Numbered from the stretch's first letter, positions 18,064 to 27,879 are shown. The stretch: DNA of 64,000 nt from a bacterium 1xD42-87 (GCA_003611805.1 RAYM01000001.1:62001-126000); one strand, 5' to 3'. A program made the numbers and translations. Notes: generated from the letters alone by a model not told the origin.

Positions 18064-21051
18064 TCAATTTATCCACTTCAGCAGCGCTTCCTCCAGTCTC
18101 TCAATGTCCACAGGCTTGGATATATGGTCATTCATTCCCGCCTCTTCCGACTTTCTGATGTCATCCGCAAAAGCATCCGCCGTCATTGCTACGATGGGAA
18201 TTTTCTCCAAATCCGCACGCCCCGACGCACGGATCGCCTTTGACGCTTCATACCCATTCATAACCGGCATCTGGATGTCCATAAAAATCAGGTCAAAGTA
18301 ACCCGGCTCTTTTCCCATAACGGCATCCACCGCCAGCTGCCCGTTCATCGCCATCTCCACCTGAATGCCAACTACGCTTAGAAGCTCCTTTGCCACTTCA
18401 ATGTTAATCTCGTTATCCTCCACCAGAAGAACCCTTCTGCCCGAAAAGTCTTCCTGTCTGAACGTATCAAGCGCTGAAACTTCTTCTTTATCTTTGTTCT
18501 GATCACTCCCCAGCACATCCTTAAGCACCCGCATCAGACGTGACTTAAACAGCGGTTTTCCAATAAAGGCATCCACCCCGGCGTCCAATGCCTCCGACTC
18601 GATATCCGCCCAATCGTATGCGGACTGGATGATAATCGATACCTCGCTGCCCGTTGTCCTGCGGATATCCTTCGCCGTCTCCAGACCGTCCATGCCAGGC
18701 ATCTTCCAATCCAGAATAACAACGGCGAACTGCAATCCGTTCCCCTCTTTAAACCGCTTCACGGCATCTTCGCCGCTCAGCACATATTCCGCATTCATAC
18801 CAAGGCTCTTCAGCATCTCACAGGAGCTTTCGCACGCCGTTTCTTCATCATCTACCACCAGCACCGAAAGACCATTGTATATCGCCAGATCCGCCTCCGT
18901 CATATCATCCAGCTTCAGGTAAACGATTACCGTAAATTTAGAGCCTTTTCCAAGTTCACTCTCCACTTTGATATCGCCAAGCATCATACGGGCAATATTG
19001 ACAGCAATCGACATGCCTAGTCCCGTACCTTCGATTTTTCCCGTTCTGGAATCCGCCGCACGGGAAAACGGCTCAAAAATTTTCTGGATATAATCCGGCT
19101 CCATACCAATGCCAGTATCTTCAAAGGTAAATTCATAGCAGCCAAAACCCTTGATATGGGAGGACTTTTCCTCGATATGTATGCTGATTTTTCCGCCGGA
19201 AGGTGTAAATTTCACCGCATTGCCCATAATGTTCATAAAGATCTGCTGCAAATGCTGTTCGTCCCCGACCACATTCTCGTGCTCCAGTTTGGCAATGCCC
19301 GCATTCAGTGCAAGACCCTTGACTTCCATCTGAGAACGGAACACTGTCAAAAGGCTCTCTATCGTGTCGGAGAGGTTGAACGAGCTCTCCGTCAGGCTCA
19401 CCTTTCCGCTCTCGATCCGGCTCATATCAAGCACCTCGTTAATCAGTCCGAGCAAATGCTTGCCGGATACCGTAATCTTCTCAAGTGCATCCAGCACACG
19501 CTCTTTCTCGTCGATATGCATGGTCGCCACGGAAGTCATGCCCAGAATCGCATTCATGGGTGTGCGGATATCGTGGCTCATGCGGGAAAGGAAATCACTC
19601 TTGGCATGGTTCGCCGCCTCCGCGCGTTCCACCGCCTGCGCCAACATTTCCCGCTGTTCCTCCTCGCGGCGTATCATATCGTCGATGCTGCGGATTGCCA
19701 TGGTAATGGTAGATACCTGCCCGCCCTCCGTATCCGCGGTGGTAACTGCGATGGAACACCACTCGTAACTGTCGTCATCCGGCTTCTTCCGCTTAAATTG
19801 CAGTTCGATATGATCCCTGTCGGAAAGCCGTTTCCGCAGATTGGAGGGATCCAGAAAATCCTTTACGAGATCGGAGTGTTCCTCCGCTACTATGCCACTG
19901 TCCAGATTTTTTGCTACCCTGGCATCATATTCCTCCCTTTTGGGTCCATCCTCCGAATAGGGGTAAACCGTATCACAGGTATTTTCCTTCAGATTGATAT
20001 AATAGATCGCACGGCAGGCGCGCACGGTACTGTCCATGGCATTCCGATAAATCCGGGTCTGCTCCGCCATGCGGTCGTGCTCGTCCTGCAATTCCTGATT
20101 GTGCATCTGATTTCTGTACTCACGGATTATCTGGAAAATAAATACCGCAAAGCCGAGCGCAATAAGCACAACGCAGATATAGTAAAAGGTATCTGAGCCG
20201 GAAAGAATCTGGTCTTTCGGGATAGTCAGAATGCCGGTCCATCCGTTATCCATGTGATGGAAATAGACATTGCGGACAATCCCGTCCATAGGTGTCAGAT
20301 TTTCCAGCACGCGGTCATTGCCGCTGCGGTCCGCGCCTTCCAGATAGCTGTTCACAAGTTCCTGGAAATCCTCCTGCTGATAATCCCAACAGGACTGGTA
20401 ATATAACAGACTGCCGTTATTATCCACCAGATAGTACGAGGAATCCCTCGGCAGCACAAGCTTTTCGTTCATCGCTTCAAAGAAAGATGGCATCAGGTCA
20501 ATGGCAAGATAGCTGCCCGTTGCAGGAACCACCTTGCACAGGGTAATCACCGGCAGGCCCGTCACATAATCCGTGTAGACAGGCGAAATGTAAACTTCCC
20601 CGTTCGCGGCTACCGCCTCCTGATAGTATCCCGCTTCAAGGAAATTATATTTCGCGATTTCTTCCAGTTCCGGGTCATTGGACACAATCTCCGTGGCACG
20701 AAAGGTTTTGCCGTAAATCTGGAGCGTGTTTTCGCCGTATGCATCTGTAAGCCCCCTCATGAAAGGATATAGTCCTTCCCGGAGCTCATCAATGGAAATA
20801 TCCTCTTTCTCACGTTCTTCTATGTAATTTACGCTGACTTTCAGTATCGCTTCGCACGCAAGGATTCCGCCCTCCTCCGACGAGGTGCAGTTCTCGATCA
20901 GCGCCAGTCCCATCTGATTGGTATTGTCCCACAGAGTCTGGCGCAGGATAATCGTACAGAACAGCACAACGAGAATGAATGCGCTCAGCACCAGAATATT
21001 ATTCCGCATCTTTCTAAGTAACGACATCTTTTTGCTTCCGTTCATTGCCAC
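18064..21051 (-). CDS. Membrane-bound hybrid histidine kinase with two receiver domains
   Basis: This 995-residue sensor has membrane helix 1 at about 15-38, an extracytoplasmic double-Cache/PDC-like region (about 40-290), helix 2 near 290-312, a PAS-like stretch (about 330-460), a dimerisation/phosphoacceptor motif FLSRMSHDIRTPMNAILGM with His near 491, an HATPase with N box NIMGNAVKFTPSGG and G boxes DTGIGM and GTGLGM, then two receivers with phosphoacceptor Asp in VVILDWKMPGMDG (near 780) and LIFMDIQMPVMNG (near 923). The start is GTG 21051 with AAGG 7 bases away. There is no partner regulator nearby, and the signal is unknown. Confidence 0.93.
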   Translation of the reverse strand: MAMNGSKKMSLLRKMRNNILVLSAFILVVLFCTIILRQTLWDNTNQMGLALIENCTSSEEGGILACEAILKVSVNYIEEREKEDISIDELREGLYPFMRGLTDAYGENTLQIYGKTFRATEIVSNDPELEEIAKYNFLEAGYYQEAVAANGEVYISPVYTDYVTGLPVITLCKVVPATGSYLAIDLMPSFFEAMNEKLVLPRDSSYYLVDNNGSLLYYQSCWDYQQEDFQELVNSYLEGADRSGNDRVLENLTPMDGIVRNVYFHHMDNGWTGILTIPKDQILSGSDTFYYICVVLIALGFAVFIFQIIREYRNQMHNQELQDEHDRMAEQTRIYRNAMDSTVRACRAIYYINLKENTCDTVYPYSEDGPKREEYDARVAKNLDSGIVAEEHSDLVKDFLDPSNLRKRLSDRDHIELQFKRKKPDDDSYEWCSIAVTTADTEGGQVSTITMAIRSIDDMIRREEEQREMLAQAVERAEAANHAKSDFLSRMSHDIRTPMNAILGMTSVATMHIDEKERVLDALEKITVSGKHLLGLINEVLDMSRIESGKVSLTESSFNLSDTIESLLTVFRSQMEVKGLALNAGIAKLEHENVVGDEQHLQQIFMNIMGNAVKFTPSGGKISIHIEEKSSHIKGFGCYEFTFEDTGIGMEPDYIQKIFEPFSRAADSRTGKIEGTGLGMSIAVNIARMMLGDIKVESELGKGSKFTVIVYLKLDDMTEADLAIYNGLSVLVVDDEETACESSCEMLKSLGMNAEYVLSGEDAVKRFKEGNGLQFAVVILDWKMPGMDGLETAKDIRRTTGSEVSIIIQSAYDWADIESEALDAGVDAFIGKPLFKSRLMRVLKDVLGSDQNKDKEEVSALDTFRQEDFSGRRVLLVEDNEINIEVAKELLSVVGIQVEMAMNGQLAVDAVMGKEPGYFDLIFMDIQMPVMNGYEASKAIRASGRADLEKIPIVAMTADAFADDIRKSEEAGMNDHISKPVDIERLEEALLKWIN

Positions 21052-21184
21052 ACACTTACCTTATTATTTTATTTTGCGGGTGTACCGCCATACTACCCGC
21101 ATTATATTATGTATACATCCCTATTTTACCGGGCATCCGCGTGAAAATCAAGAGATAACCTGCATAAAAGCTATATTTTTCTAC

Positions 21185-21213
21185 TTGTATATTGGTTCCT
21201 TTTATATTAAAAT
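21185..21213 (+). promoter_or_regulatory. Promoter of the ferredoxin gene
   Basis: TTGTAT (21185-21190), a 17-base spacer and TAAAAT (21208-21213, five of six). The spacing to the start codon is about 60 bases. Confidence 0.5.
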
Positions 21214-21272
21214 AAGAACGTGGCAACTTTTATTGCTGTCAATCACTTTTATAACATAAGGAGGATATAGTC

Positions 21273-21443
21273 ATGGCATTCGTAATCAGTGACGCTTGTG
21301 TAGCTTGTGGAGCTTGTGAGGCTCAGTGCCCGGTTGGTGCGATTAGCATGGGCGACGGTAAGTTCGAGATTGACGCTTCTAAGTGCATCGACTGCGGTTC
21401 CTGTGCAGGCGCTTGCCCGACAGGCGCTATTTCTCAGGGCTAA
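21273..21443 (+). CDS. 2[4Fe-4S] clostridial-type ferredoxin
   Basis: The 56 residues [20 protein letters not shown] ... hold two C-x2-C-x2-C-x3-C clusters: [12 protein letters not shown] near the N terminus and [12 protein letters not shown] near the C terminus, each followed by (V/T)GAI. This is the classic low-potential electron carrier of clostridial fermentation, serving pyruvate:ferredoxin oxidoreductase, hydrogenase or Rnf. AGGAGG sits about 8 bases before the ATG. It is transcribed alone and ends convergently with merR; no clear terminator separates them. Confidence 0.95.
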   Translation: MAFVISDACVACGACEAQCPVGAISMGDGKFEIDASKCIDCGSCAGACPTGAISQG

Positions 21444-21492
21444 TGCAATTTCACGCAAATGATTGAAGGAGCCTGCTCCCGGAGATGTATGT

Positions 21493-22296
21493 TTATTTCT
21501 GGGAGAGCGGCTCTTTCTTTTTATTCCTGCCAAACTTTTCCCCCGGGCGGCGCCTCTGGCTGATCATTTCATCAATTTTCCGGAAGTGTTCCTCCTCAAG
21601 TTTTTTGCGCTCCTCGTCCCGCTCTTCCTGCTGCCGGAATTGATAATCCAGTTCTTTCAAAATACTTTCCTTGATTTCTGTGCACATTTCCCGGTTGGCG
21701 TCTTTAACTGCATCGGTCACCATATGCTGCAAAAGGTATTGCAGCCGCTTCGCTTTTTTCTCCTTCTCTTCATCTGGCTCCTCGTACTCTTTCAGTTCCT
21801 CCCCTTCCTCCGGCACCTCCAAAACAGTCTCCTTTCCCTTGGACATCGTAACCATATACTTCTTCGCTTTCTTCATAATCATATCCTCCACCTTTGCTTC
21901 TATCGTCTCCTCTTTTCCGCACAAATTTTCCGTTGTTTTTTTGTCCTCTTCCTCTATTCCGCTGTTTGGCAATTCCCGGTCTTTAACGTCTGCCGCCTTT
22001 AAATGCGCCTTCTGTCCCGTTTCATCACCCGCATATCTGTCCGCCAGACGCGTCGTGCCATACAGCTCCTGTCCACCATCCTGCAGCACCACGCGTATCG
22101 CCCGCAGCTGCAGCCCTTGCTCCTTGAGCCGTTTGATGCGTCGCAGCGTTTCAATATCCTTTTCTGAATAACAGCGGTGCCCCATCTCGTTGCGCCCGAT
22201 CGGGAGTTTCAGCTCATCCTCCCAGTAGCGCAGCACATGCGGCTCCACCTCCACTTTCTTTGACGCTTCCGAGATATAATAAACGGTATCATTCAT
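21493..22296 (-). CDS. MerR-type DNA-binding protein with long charged tail
   Basis: The 267-residue protein has an N-terminal winged helix of the MerR class (about 1-70: YYISEASKKVEVEPHVLRYW then RCYSEKDIETLRRIKRL), followed by a Glu/Lys-rich coiled-coil region (about 150-260). The start ATG 22296 has GGGAGGAG 4 bases upstream; the longer frame to 22452 runs into a hairpin element and is rejected. It follows dnaB on the same strand. HTH plus coiled coil recalls RacA-like chromosome-anchoring proteins as well as ordinary regulators. No Cys pattern for metal sensing is seen. Confidence 0.82.
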   Translation of the reverse strand: MNDTVYYISEASKKVEVEPHVLRYWEDELKLPIGRNEMGHRCYSEKDIETLRRIKRLKEQGLQLRAIRVVLQDGGQELYGTTRLADRYAGDETGQKAHLKAADVKDRELPNSGIEEEDKKTTENLCGKEETIEAKVEDMIMKKAKKYMVTMSKGKETVLEVPEEGEELKEYEEPDEEKEKKAKRLQYLLQHMVTDAVKDANREMCTEIKESILKELDYQFRQQEERDEERKKLEEEHFRKIDEMISQRRRPGEKFGRNKKKEPLSQK

Positions 22297-22324
22297 GTAC
22301 GCTCCTCCCTTTCTTTTCTTTTTC

Positions 22325-22491
22325 ATAAGCAGACTCGAAATGCTTCGCATTTCTCGTTCGCGGCCTCCGTTCCACTTCGGTTCACGCAGAACAGACATCC
22401 CCCGGATGTCTTGCGCCTCGTCAGAAAGCGTCACAAGCAGTCTTGTATGCAAGCATACATCCTGTCTCTGTCACTTTCTGACTCTGCTTAT
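22325..22491. repeat. Branched multi-hairpin element between merR and dnaB
   Basis: The ends pair: ATAAGCAGA (22325-22333) with TCTGCTTAT (22483-22491). Inside are GAAATGC/GCATTTC (22337-22353), GACATCC/GGATGTC (22394-22410) and TCAGAAAG (22421-22428) with CTTTCTGA (22474-22481), which encloses TGTATGC/GCATACA (22444-22459). All these stems are perfect. No gene is supported. It would lie in the dnaB-merR mRNA. Confidence 0.65.
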
Positions 22492-22497
22492 ACGCGC

Positions 22498-22530
22498 AAA
22501 GAGACGCCCCGCCTATGGGTCGTCTCTTTT
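22498..22530. terminator. Terminator after dnaB
   Basis: AGAGACG (22500-22506) pairs with CGTCTCT (22521-22527) with CCC/GGG inside. The T-run is on the plus side (TTTTGTAGGTTT); the minus side, which dnaB would use, has only TTT, so termination of dnaB may be partial. Confidence 0.55.
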
Positions 22531-22543
22531 GTAGGTTTATTCA

Positions 22544-23878
22544 CTATTTAGCCAAATTCGCAAACTTCGTATAGTCCGGCAGCCAGACCAGTTCCACCGT
22601 ACCGATGGGACCGTTTCTCTGCTTCGCTATAATGATCTCCGCGATACCCTTCCGCTCGGTGTCTTTATTATAATAATCGTCGCGGTATATGAACATAACC
22701 ACGTCGGCGTCCTGCTCAATCGCGCCGGACTCACGCAGGTCGGAAAGCATGGGTCTGTGATCGGGACGCTGTTCCACCGCGCGGGAAAGCTGCGACAGCG
22801 CCACCACGGGCACATGCAGTTCTCTTGCGAGCGCTTTCAACGAACGCGAAATATCTGAGATTTCCTGCTGTCTGGAATCCGTGGAACGTCCACTCCCCGA
22901 CATCAGCTGCAAATAGTCAATAATGACCATCTCCAGATTGTGTTCCAGTTTATATTTGCGGCATTTGGAGCGGAGCTCCGAAATGCTGATGCCCGGCGTA
23001 TCGTCTATGATAAGGTTGGATTTTCCGATCTGCGCCGCACTCTCGATCAGCTGCTCCCACTCCGCATCCGACAGGTTTCCCGTCCGCAAATGCTGGGAAT
23101 CCACATGGGACTCCATGGAAAACAAGCGGTTCACAAGCTGCTCCTTAGACATTTCCAGACTAAATATTGCAACGGTTTTATTCTGCTTAAAGGCCACATA
23201 TTCCGCCACGTTCAGGACAAACGCCGTCTTTCCCATGGAAGGTCTCGCCGCCACCAGAATCAGGTCAGAAGGCTGTAGCCCTGCTGTCCTGTAGTCCAGG
23301 TCCAGGAACCCCGTCGCCACCCCTGTCACATTTCCTTTATTGTGGGAAGCACGCTCAATATTCTCCATGGCATTCATCACGATCTGCCTGATGGGAACAA
23401 ACTCCGCGCCGCCCCTTCGCTGCACGAGATCAAACACCCGTTTCTCGGTATCCTCCAGAATCGTATCCAGGCTCTCTTTTCCGACATAGCAGTCGTTGGC
23501 GATCTCTTCATTCAGACGGATCAGCCGTCTCAGCACCGCCTTTTCACCCACAATGCCCGCATAGTACTTTACATTCGCGGCAGTGGGCACCGCCATAATC
23601 AAATCTCTGATAAACTCGGGGCTGCACACTTCCGGCGGTACATCCTTCTCCCGCAGCCTGTCCTGTAATGTCACCGGATCCACAGGCTTTCCCTCGTCGT
23701 TCAGCTCCACCATCGTATCAAATAAGACACCATACTGCTTATTATAAAAATCTTCACCGTGCACAATCTCAGATGCCGTCACAATGGCTTCCCTGTCCAT
23801 TATCATGGAACCGACAACGGACTGCTCCGCCTCCATGCTATGGGGCAATATTCTTTTCAGTAGCGCTTCCTCTGCCAA
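22544..23878 (-). CDS. dnaB: Replicative DNA helicase
   Basis: The 444-residue hexameric helicase has an N-terminal DnaB domain (HSMEAEQSVVGSM near the start) and a RecA-like ATPase with Walker A ARPSMGKTAF (about 207-216) and Walker B LEMVIIDYLQLM, then SQLSRAVEQRPDHRPMLSDL. The start chosen is TTG 23878, with GGAGG 6 bases upstream, giving the usual N terminus MAEEALLKRILPHSMEAEQS; the frame could extend 12 codons upstream without a ribosome site. It is the third gene of gdpP-rplI-dnaB, an order conserved in Firmicutes. Confidence 0.96.
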   Translation of the reverse strand: MAEEALLKRILPHSMEAEQSVVGSMIMDREAIVTASEIVHGEDFYNKQYGVLFDTMVELNDEGKPVDPVTLQDRLREKDVPPEVCSPEFIRDLIMAVPTAANVKYYAGIVGEKAVLRRLIRLNEEIANDCYVGKESLDTILEDTEKRVFDLVQRRGGAEFVPIRQIVMNAMENIERASHNKGNVTGVATGFLDLDYRTAGLQPSDLILVAARPSMGKTAFVLNVAEYVAFKQNKTVAIFSLEMSKEQLVNRLFSMESHVDSQHLRTGNLSDAEWEQLIESAAQIGKSNLIIDDTPGISISELRSKCRKYKLEHNLEMVIIDYLQLMSGSGRSTDSRQQEISDISRSLKALARELHVPVVALSQLSRAVEQRPDHRPMLSDLRESGAIEQDADVVMFIYRDDYYNKDTERKGIAEIIIAKQRNGPIGTVELVWLPDYTKFANLAK

Positions 23879-23931
23879 AATCGACCTCCATGATTCCGAT
23901 CTATGGAATTCCAATCAGATTTCTTTTCACT

Positions 23932-24378
23932 CTAGGCTTCCGTCACCTTCACCTTGAGTTTTCCCGTCACCTTCGGGTGCAGTTTCACGCCAACCTCATA
24001 AACGCCAAGCGCCTTGATCGGCTCGGAAAGCTGAATCTTCTTCTTATCCAGTTCCAGACCGCACTGCTCCTTTGCCGCCTGCGCAATCTCTTTTGAGGAA
24101 ACTGAGCCGAACGCCCTGCCGCCCTCGCCGGATTTCATTTTCAGGGCAACTTCCTTTGTCTCAAGCACACCCGCAAGTTCCTTCGCCGCCTCAAGCTGCT
24201 CCTTCGCTATCTTATCCGCGTTTGACTTCTGCAGCTTTAAGTCGTTCCTATTCTTCGCATTCGCCTCCACGCCAAGCTTCTTCGGCAGCACAAAATTTCT
24301 CGCATAGCCGTCGCTGACTTCAACAATATCGCCCTTTTTCCCGAGTGTTTTCACATCTTCCAATAATATAATCTGCAT
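23932..24378 (-). CDS. rplI: 50S ribosomal protein L9
   Basis: The 148-residue protein starts [20 protein letters not shown], the L9 N-terminal domain, with [16 protein letters not shown] following, a long connecting helix (about 40-75) and the C-terminal domain ending [13 protein letters not shown]. The start is ATG 24378, with AAAGGA about 11 bases upstream; a longer frame to 24417 is not supported by a ribosome site. It is cotranscribed between gdpP and dnaB. Confidence 0.97.
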   Translation of the reverse strand: MQIILLEDVKTLGKKGDIVEVSDGYARNFVLPKKLGVEANAKNRNDLKLQKSNADKIAKEQLEAAKELAGVLETKEVALKMKSGEGGRAFGSVSSKEIAQAAKEQCGLELDKKKIQLSEPIKALGVYEVGVKLHPKVTGKLKVKVTEA

Positions 24379-24428
24379 GATCTTTTGCTTCCTTTCCTGT
24401 ATTTCACAGACATGCATGGCATGTCCTT

Positions 24429-26489
24429 TTAATCTGCGCTAAGCTCCCCTTCCGCGATCATGGCGTCCAGCGTCCTCTTAATGCTCTCGATGCCTTCCTC
24501 GATCGTGCCGTTTTCAAGCTGTGCCCCGGCAATATTCAGATGACCGCCTCCGCCCATTCTCTCCATAATGACCTGCACGTTCACCTCATCAATCGAGCGT
24601 GCGCTGATATAGATAATCCCATTGTATCTGGTAAGAATAAAGCTGGCGCGGATGCCCTTGATATTGAGCAGTTCGTTTGCCGCCTGCGCGCCCACCACGG
24701 TAGGGCTTGCCACATCCTCTCCCGTGCAGACGGATATGGCATAAAACCGCCTGTAAATCTCTGCCTGACTGACCGCGTCCGCCTTCGCCTTGTACTCCGC
24801 CGCATCGTCCCGGAACAATTTCCTGACACGAGTCACATCCGCGCCGTTTCTGCGGAGGAACGCCGCCGCCTCAAAGGTTCTGACACCTGTTTTGGTCATA
24901 AAATTGTTGGTGTCTATCATAATACCCGAATACATGCAGTCCGCCTCCTCAGACCGGAGTCTCAGGTCGTCGCTGATGTATTGCAGGATTTCCGATACCA
25001 TCTCACACGCCGAGGACGCGTATGCCTCTATATAGGAAAGCGTCGCGTTCTCGATAATCTCCGTGCCCTGTCTGTGATGATCCAGCACCACGATGGACTT
25101 ACACCGCTTCAAAAGCTCGGGGCACTCCGTAATGCTCGGTTTATTTACATCCACCACCACGAGCACCGCGTTGTTGCCCACCGTCTCCAATGCAAGCTGG
25201 CTGTTGATGATCATGTCTTCCGCATAGTCATCATTGTCCCGGAACATCTCTACCATGGGCTGCATGGAAGAAGTCACGTCATTCAGGACAATGTGCGCCT
25301 TCTTATCAAGCGCCTCCGCAATGCGGTAAATACCGACCGACGCACCAAAGCTGTCCACGTCCCCCATGCGGTGACCCATGACATAGACTTCGTCCTTCAC
25401 GGAAATAATCTCGCGCAGGGCGTGCGCTTTTACTCTCGCCTTGACACGTGTGCTCTTCTCCATCTGCTGGCTCTTTCCGCCATAATAAATTACGTTTTCC
25501 GGTACCTTCACCACCGCCTGATCGCCGCCGCGTCCCAGAGCGATGTCTATGGCGTTTCTCGCAAACTCATAATTCTGCGCGTAGGACAGACCGTTCAGAC
25601 CCATGCCGATACTGATGGTAACCGCCATTTCATTACCGATATTGACCGTCTTTACATCCTCAAGGATATCAAACCGGCTCTCCTGTAAATGAGTTGCCGC
25701 CTCCTTGCGCATGATGACCAGATACTTGTCCTTCTCCAGCTTCTTGCAGATGCCGTCCAGCGCAGCAATATATTTGTTCACCTTTCTGTCGATCAGGGCA
25801 ATCAGCAGTGAGCGCCTCACTTCCTCCACGCTCTCAAGCGCCTCCTCATAATTGTCCAGATAAATGAGCGCCACCGCAAGGGACTGGTCGTCCACTTCCT
25901 TTAGGGCGATCTGCAGCGCTGTCTCGTCAAACAGATAGATCGCGATCAAATAACCTTCATAGCCCTTCGCCTCAATAATATCGCTGTTTTCCGCCATTTC
26001 TTTTAGGGATATCTTTTTCAGCTTCGCCACGAAATTGCCATTTTCATACTCCACCTGGCACTCTATTTCGTCGTCTTTCCCCTGCCCGGGAAGGATGTCC
26101 TTCGTAATTGTAGGGAAAAGAGTGGAAATCGACTTCCGATAACCTTTCTCCTGATGGGTAAGCCTCTCAAATGCGATATTTGTCCAAATGATTTTACCCG
26201 CATCATCCAGAAGGGCATGTGGCAACTCAAGATCCCGCAAAAGCCTTCGCTGGATCTGTCCATATTGGGTCGCAAAGCTGATCAGCTCGTTCATAATGAC
26301 CGGTTTGTTGTACAGCATCATGGACAATGCGATCGCAAAATAGAAAATTAAAAATGCGGTCACCACAAGTCCCGCCCGATAGTCCAGCATATAGACCAAA
26401 ACATCCACAACCGCAAGCAAAAATCCCAGATATAAGGAGGACTGCAGATACGACTTCATCCGTCCCTTTAGTTTCACCGTATTTTTCAT
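24429..26489 (-). CDS. gdpP: c-di-AMP phosphodiesterase GdpP
   Basis: The 686-residue membrane enzyme hydrolyses c-di-AMP to pApA. The order is two transmembrane helices (about 15-60), a PAS-like domain (about 75-150), a degenerate GGDEF domain (about 170-310), then the DHH domain with [14 protein letters not shown] (near 368) and VLDHHRQG (near 470) and DHHA1 with [12 protein letters not shown] near the C terminus. The start ATG 26489 has GAGG 7 bases upstream and is preferred over ATG 26501. It opposes CdaA, also in this window. The leader contains the repeat element at 26505-26626. Confidence 0.95.
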   Translation of the reverse strand: MKNTVKLKGRMKSYLQSSLYLGFLLAVVDVLVYMLDYRAGLVVTAFLIFYFAIALSMMLYNKPVIMNELISFATQYGQIQRRLLRDLELPHALLDDAGKIIWTNIAFERLTHQEKGYRKSISTLFPTITKDILPGQGKDDEIECQVEYENGNFVAKLKKISLKEMAENSDIIEAKGYEGYLIAIYLFDETALQIALKEVDDQSLAVALIYLDNYEEALESVEEVRRSLLIALIDRKVNKYIAALDGICKKLEKDKYLVIMRKEAATHLQESRFDILEDVKTVNIGNEMAVTISIGMGLNGLSYAQNYEFARNAIDIALGRGGDQAVVKVPENVIYYGGKSQQMEKSTRVKARVKAHALREIISVKDEVYVMGHRMGDVDSFGASVGIYRIAEALDKKAHIVLNDVTSSMQPMVEMFRDNDDYAEDMIINSQLALETVGNNAVLVVVDVNKPSITECPELLKRCKSIVVLDHHRQGTEIIENATLSYIEAYASSACEMVSEILQYISDDLRLRSEEADCMYSGIMIDTNNFMTKTGVRTFEAAAFLRRNGADVTRVRKLFRDDAAEYKAKADAVSQAEIYRRFYAISVCTGEDVASPTVVGAQAANELLNIKGIRASFILTRYNGIIYISARSIDEVNVQVIMERMGGGGHLNIAGAQLENGTIEEGIESIKRTLDAMIAEGELSAD

Positions 26490-26504
26490 TTTATTCCTCA
26501 TGAA

Positions 26505-26626
26505 AGTGATTAGAAGTTCTTCTCGTTCCTGCGGAGAATGCTGCCTTTTGGCATTCTCCTATGCGAGACTTAGAACTTCTTCACAATGCAGCCCTTGCTG
26601 CGAGTGATTAGAAGTTCTTCTCGCAT
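26505..26626. repeat. Two-hairpin repeat element, copy A (gdpP leader)
   Basis: Hairpin 1 is GGAGAATGC (26533-26541) with GCATTCTCC (26551-26559). Hairpin 2 has outer arm ATGCGAGA (26561-26568) with TCTCGCAT (26619-26626), middle AGAACTTC (26572-26579) with GAAGTTCT (26611-26618), TCAC/GTGA, and top GCAGC/GCTGC (26588-26601). A 21-base direct repeat occurs at 26505-26525 and 26603-26623. The same architecture is found at 51016-51108 (copy B), where the outer arm is ATGTGAGA/TCTCACAT, a compensatory change. Confidence 0.75.
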
Positions 26627-26627
26627 T

Positions 26628-26636
26628 AGTATAGCA
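26628..26636 (-). promoter_or_regulatory. Extended -10 promoter of gdpP-rplI-dnaB
   Basis: TGCTATACT on the minus strand (26628-26636) is an extended -10; no good -35 is seen. Transcription would begin near 26621, so nearly all of repeat copy A would form the mRNA leader. Confidence 0.55.
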
Positions 26637-26702
26637 TTTTTTGCCAAATACCGCCACATCTATATATAGAGTTTTTTCGCGCTTATATGACATTATGTGG
26701 GC

Positions 26703-26738
26703 AAAGAGGAAACCGGATACCCTCGGGCATCCGGTTTC
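26703..26738 (-). terminator. Terminator of rpsF-ssb-rpsR
   Basis: GAAACCGGAT (26709-26718) pairs perfectly with ATCCGGTTTC (26729-26738), 20 bases after the rpsR stop, followed on the minus strand by CTCTTTGC. Confidence 0.75.
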
Positions 26739-26757
26739 TGTTTGTCTCATATCATGC

Positions 26758-27018
26758 TTAGTCCTGAACGTAGGGCATCAAAGCCAGATGTCTTGCACGC
26801 TTGATCGCTACCGTAAGCGCCCTCTGGTGCTTTGCGCAGTTTCCGGTAATTCTCCTGGGAAGAATCTTGCCCCTCTCGGAAATATATCTGCGAAGCTTGT
26901 TGCTGTCCTTGTAGTCGATTACGTTATCCTTACCGCAGAATACGCAGACTTTCTTTCTTCTGCGCATTCCACCCTTTTTCTTGGGGAAATCCGGTCTGTC
27001 TGATTTATTGAATGCCAT
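26758..27018 (-). CDS. rpsR: 30S ribosomal protein S18, zinc-binding form
   Basis: The 86-residue S18 contains [16 protein letters not shown] and [22 protein letters not shown]. The C-x2-C ... C-x2-H arrangement (VCVFCGKD then GNCAKHQ) is the zinc-binding C+ form of the protein. It is last in the rpsF-ssb-rpsR operon, 16 bases after ssb. S6 and S18 bind each other on the platform of the 30S subunit. Confidence 0.97.
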   Translation of the reverse strand: MAFNKSDRPDFPKKKGGMRRRKKVCVFCGKDNVIDYKDSNKLRRYISERGKILPRRITGNCAKHQRALTVAIKRARHLALMPYVQD

Positions 27019-27034
27019 AGTAAACCTCCTTACC

Positions 27035-27481
27035 TTAGTTGAACGGCAGTTCCTCGTCGATTCCGTCGGGAATGTTCATGAAGCCATCCCCCGCTGCCAT
27101 CGGTGCGGACTGTGTTCTGCCTGCGGGCGCATAATCGCCGCCTGCCTGCTGGGAAGCGTTCTTGCTTTCAGCGAACTCCTGATCCTCTACCACCACATCC
27201 GTGGTGTACACCTTGACGCCATCTTTATTCGTATAGCTTCCTGTCTGGATGCGTCCCGTAACAGCAATCTTCGTGCCTTTGTGGAGATACTTCTCTGCAA
27301 ACTCGCCCGACCTCCCAAAAGCGACACAGCTAATAAAATCTGCCGTCTGATCATCATTATTGCGATTAAATCTGCGATCCACCGCCAGCGTATATCTGGC
27401 AATCGCTGTCGCATTCTCACCCTGGGAATATCTCACCTCGGGGTCTCTTGTTAAACGTCCCATCAATATAACTTTATTCAT
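27035..27481 (-). CDS. ssb: Single-stranded DNA-binding protein
   Basis: The 148-residue protein has an OB fold opening [20 protein letters not shown], a Gly/Gln/Ala-rich linker (about 108-135) and the acidic tip IDEELPFN that recruits replication and repair proteins. It sits between rpsF and rpsR, the standard Firmicute location of the essential SsbA. Its start is 16 bases from the rpsF stop. Confidence 0.97.
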   Translation of the reverse strand: MNKVILMGRLTRDPEVRYSQGENATAIARYTLAVDRRFNRNNDDQTADFISCVAFGRSGEFAEKYLHKGTKIAVTGRIQTGSYTNKDGVKVYTTDVVVEDQEFAESKNASQQAGGDYAPAGRTQSAPMAAGDGFMNIPDGIDEELPFN

Positions 27482-27496
27482 ATAGAATACCTCTTT

Positions 27497-27787
27497 CTAC
27501 TTCTCGTCTTGTCTGACGCACAGGTATCTGATGACGTTATCCATGATGCGGATGCGGCTCTCAATCTCGCCGGGAGCCGTGCTCTCAGCCTCGAACCGAA
27601 TAAAGTAATAAAAAGCCTCTTTCATCTTCTGTACTTCATACGCGAGCCTCTTCTTACCCCAGTCGTCTACTTCTGTGATCTTTCCGCCGAACCTCTCTAC
27701 CAGAGCTTTCACCTTCTCCAGCGTAGCGGCACGTTCGTCATCTTCAATCTTAGCAGTGACAACAACGGCTAACTCATACTTGTTCAT
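27497..27787 (-). CDS. rpsF: 30S ribosomal protein S6
   Basis: The 96-residue protein begins MNKYELAVVVTAKIEDDERA and contains ITEVDDWGKKRLAYEVQKMK, the S6 core. It is the first gene of the operon, behind a near-consensus promoter. The leader of about 85 bases has a TGGC/GCCA hairpin (27844-27857); I could not match it confidently to the known S6:S18 autoregulatory motif. Confidence 0.97.
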   Translation of the reverse strand: MNKYELAVVVTAKIEDDERAATLEKVKALVERFGGKITEVDDWGKKRLAYEVQKMKEAFYYFIRFEAESTAPGEIESRIRIMDNVIRYLCVRQDEK

Positions 27788-27879
27788 GCTTCTCTACCTC
27801 CTTTTGGTCTCTGGCCCCTCTTATCATAAGGAGCAAGGATGCGTGGCTTTACGCCAAATTTAGTATATCACGGGTACTT

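Noticed and set aside
22297..22452. Longer MerR-type protein starting at 22452
   Set aside because: This part of the frame lies in the multi-hairpin element and lacks a ribosome site; ATG 22296 has a good one.
27788..27879. S6:S18 autoregulatory leader motif
   Set aside because: Only a small TGGC/GCCA hairpin is seen, without a convincing match to the known motif. A covariance-model scan would decide.
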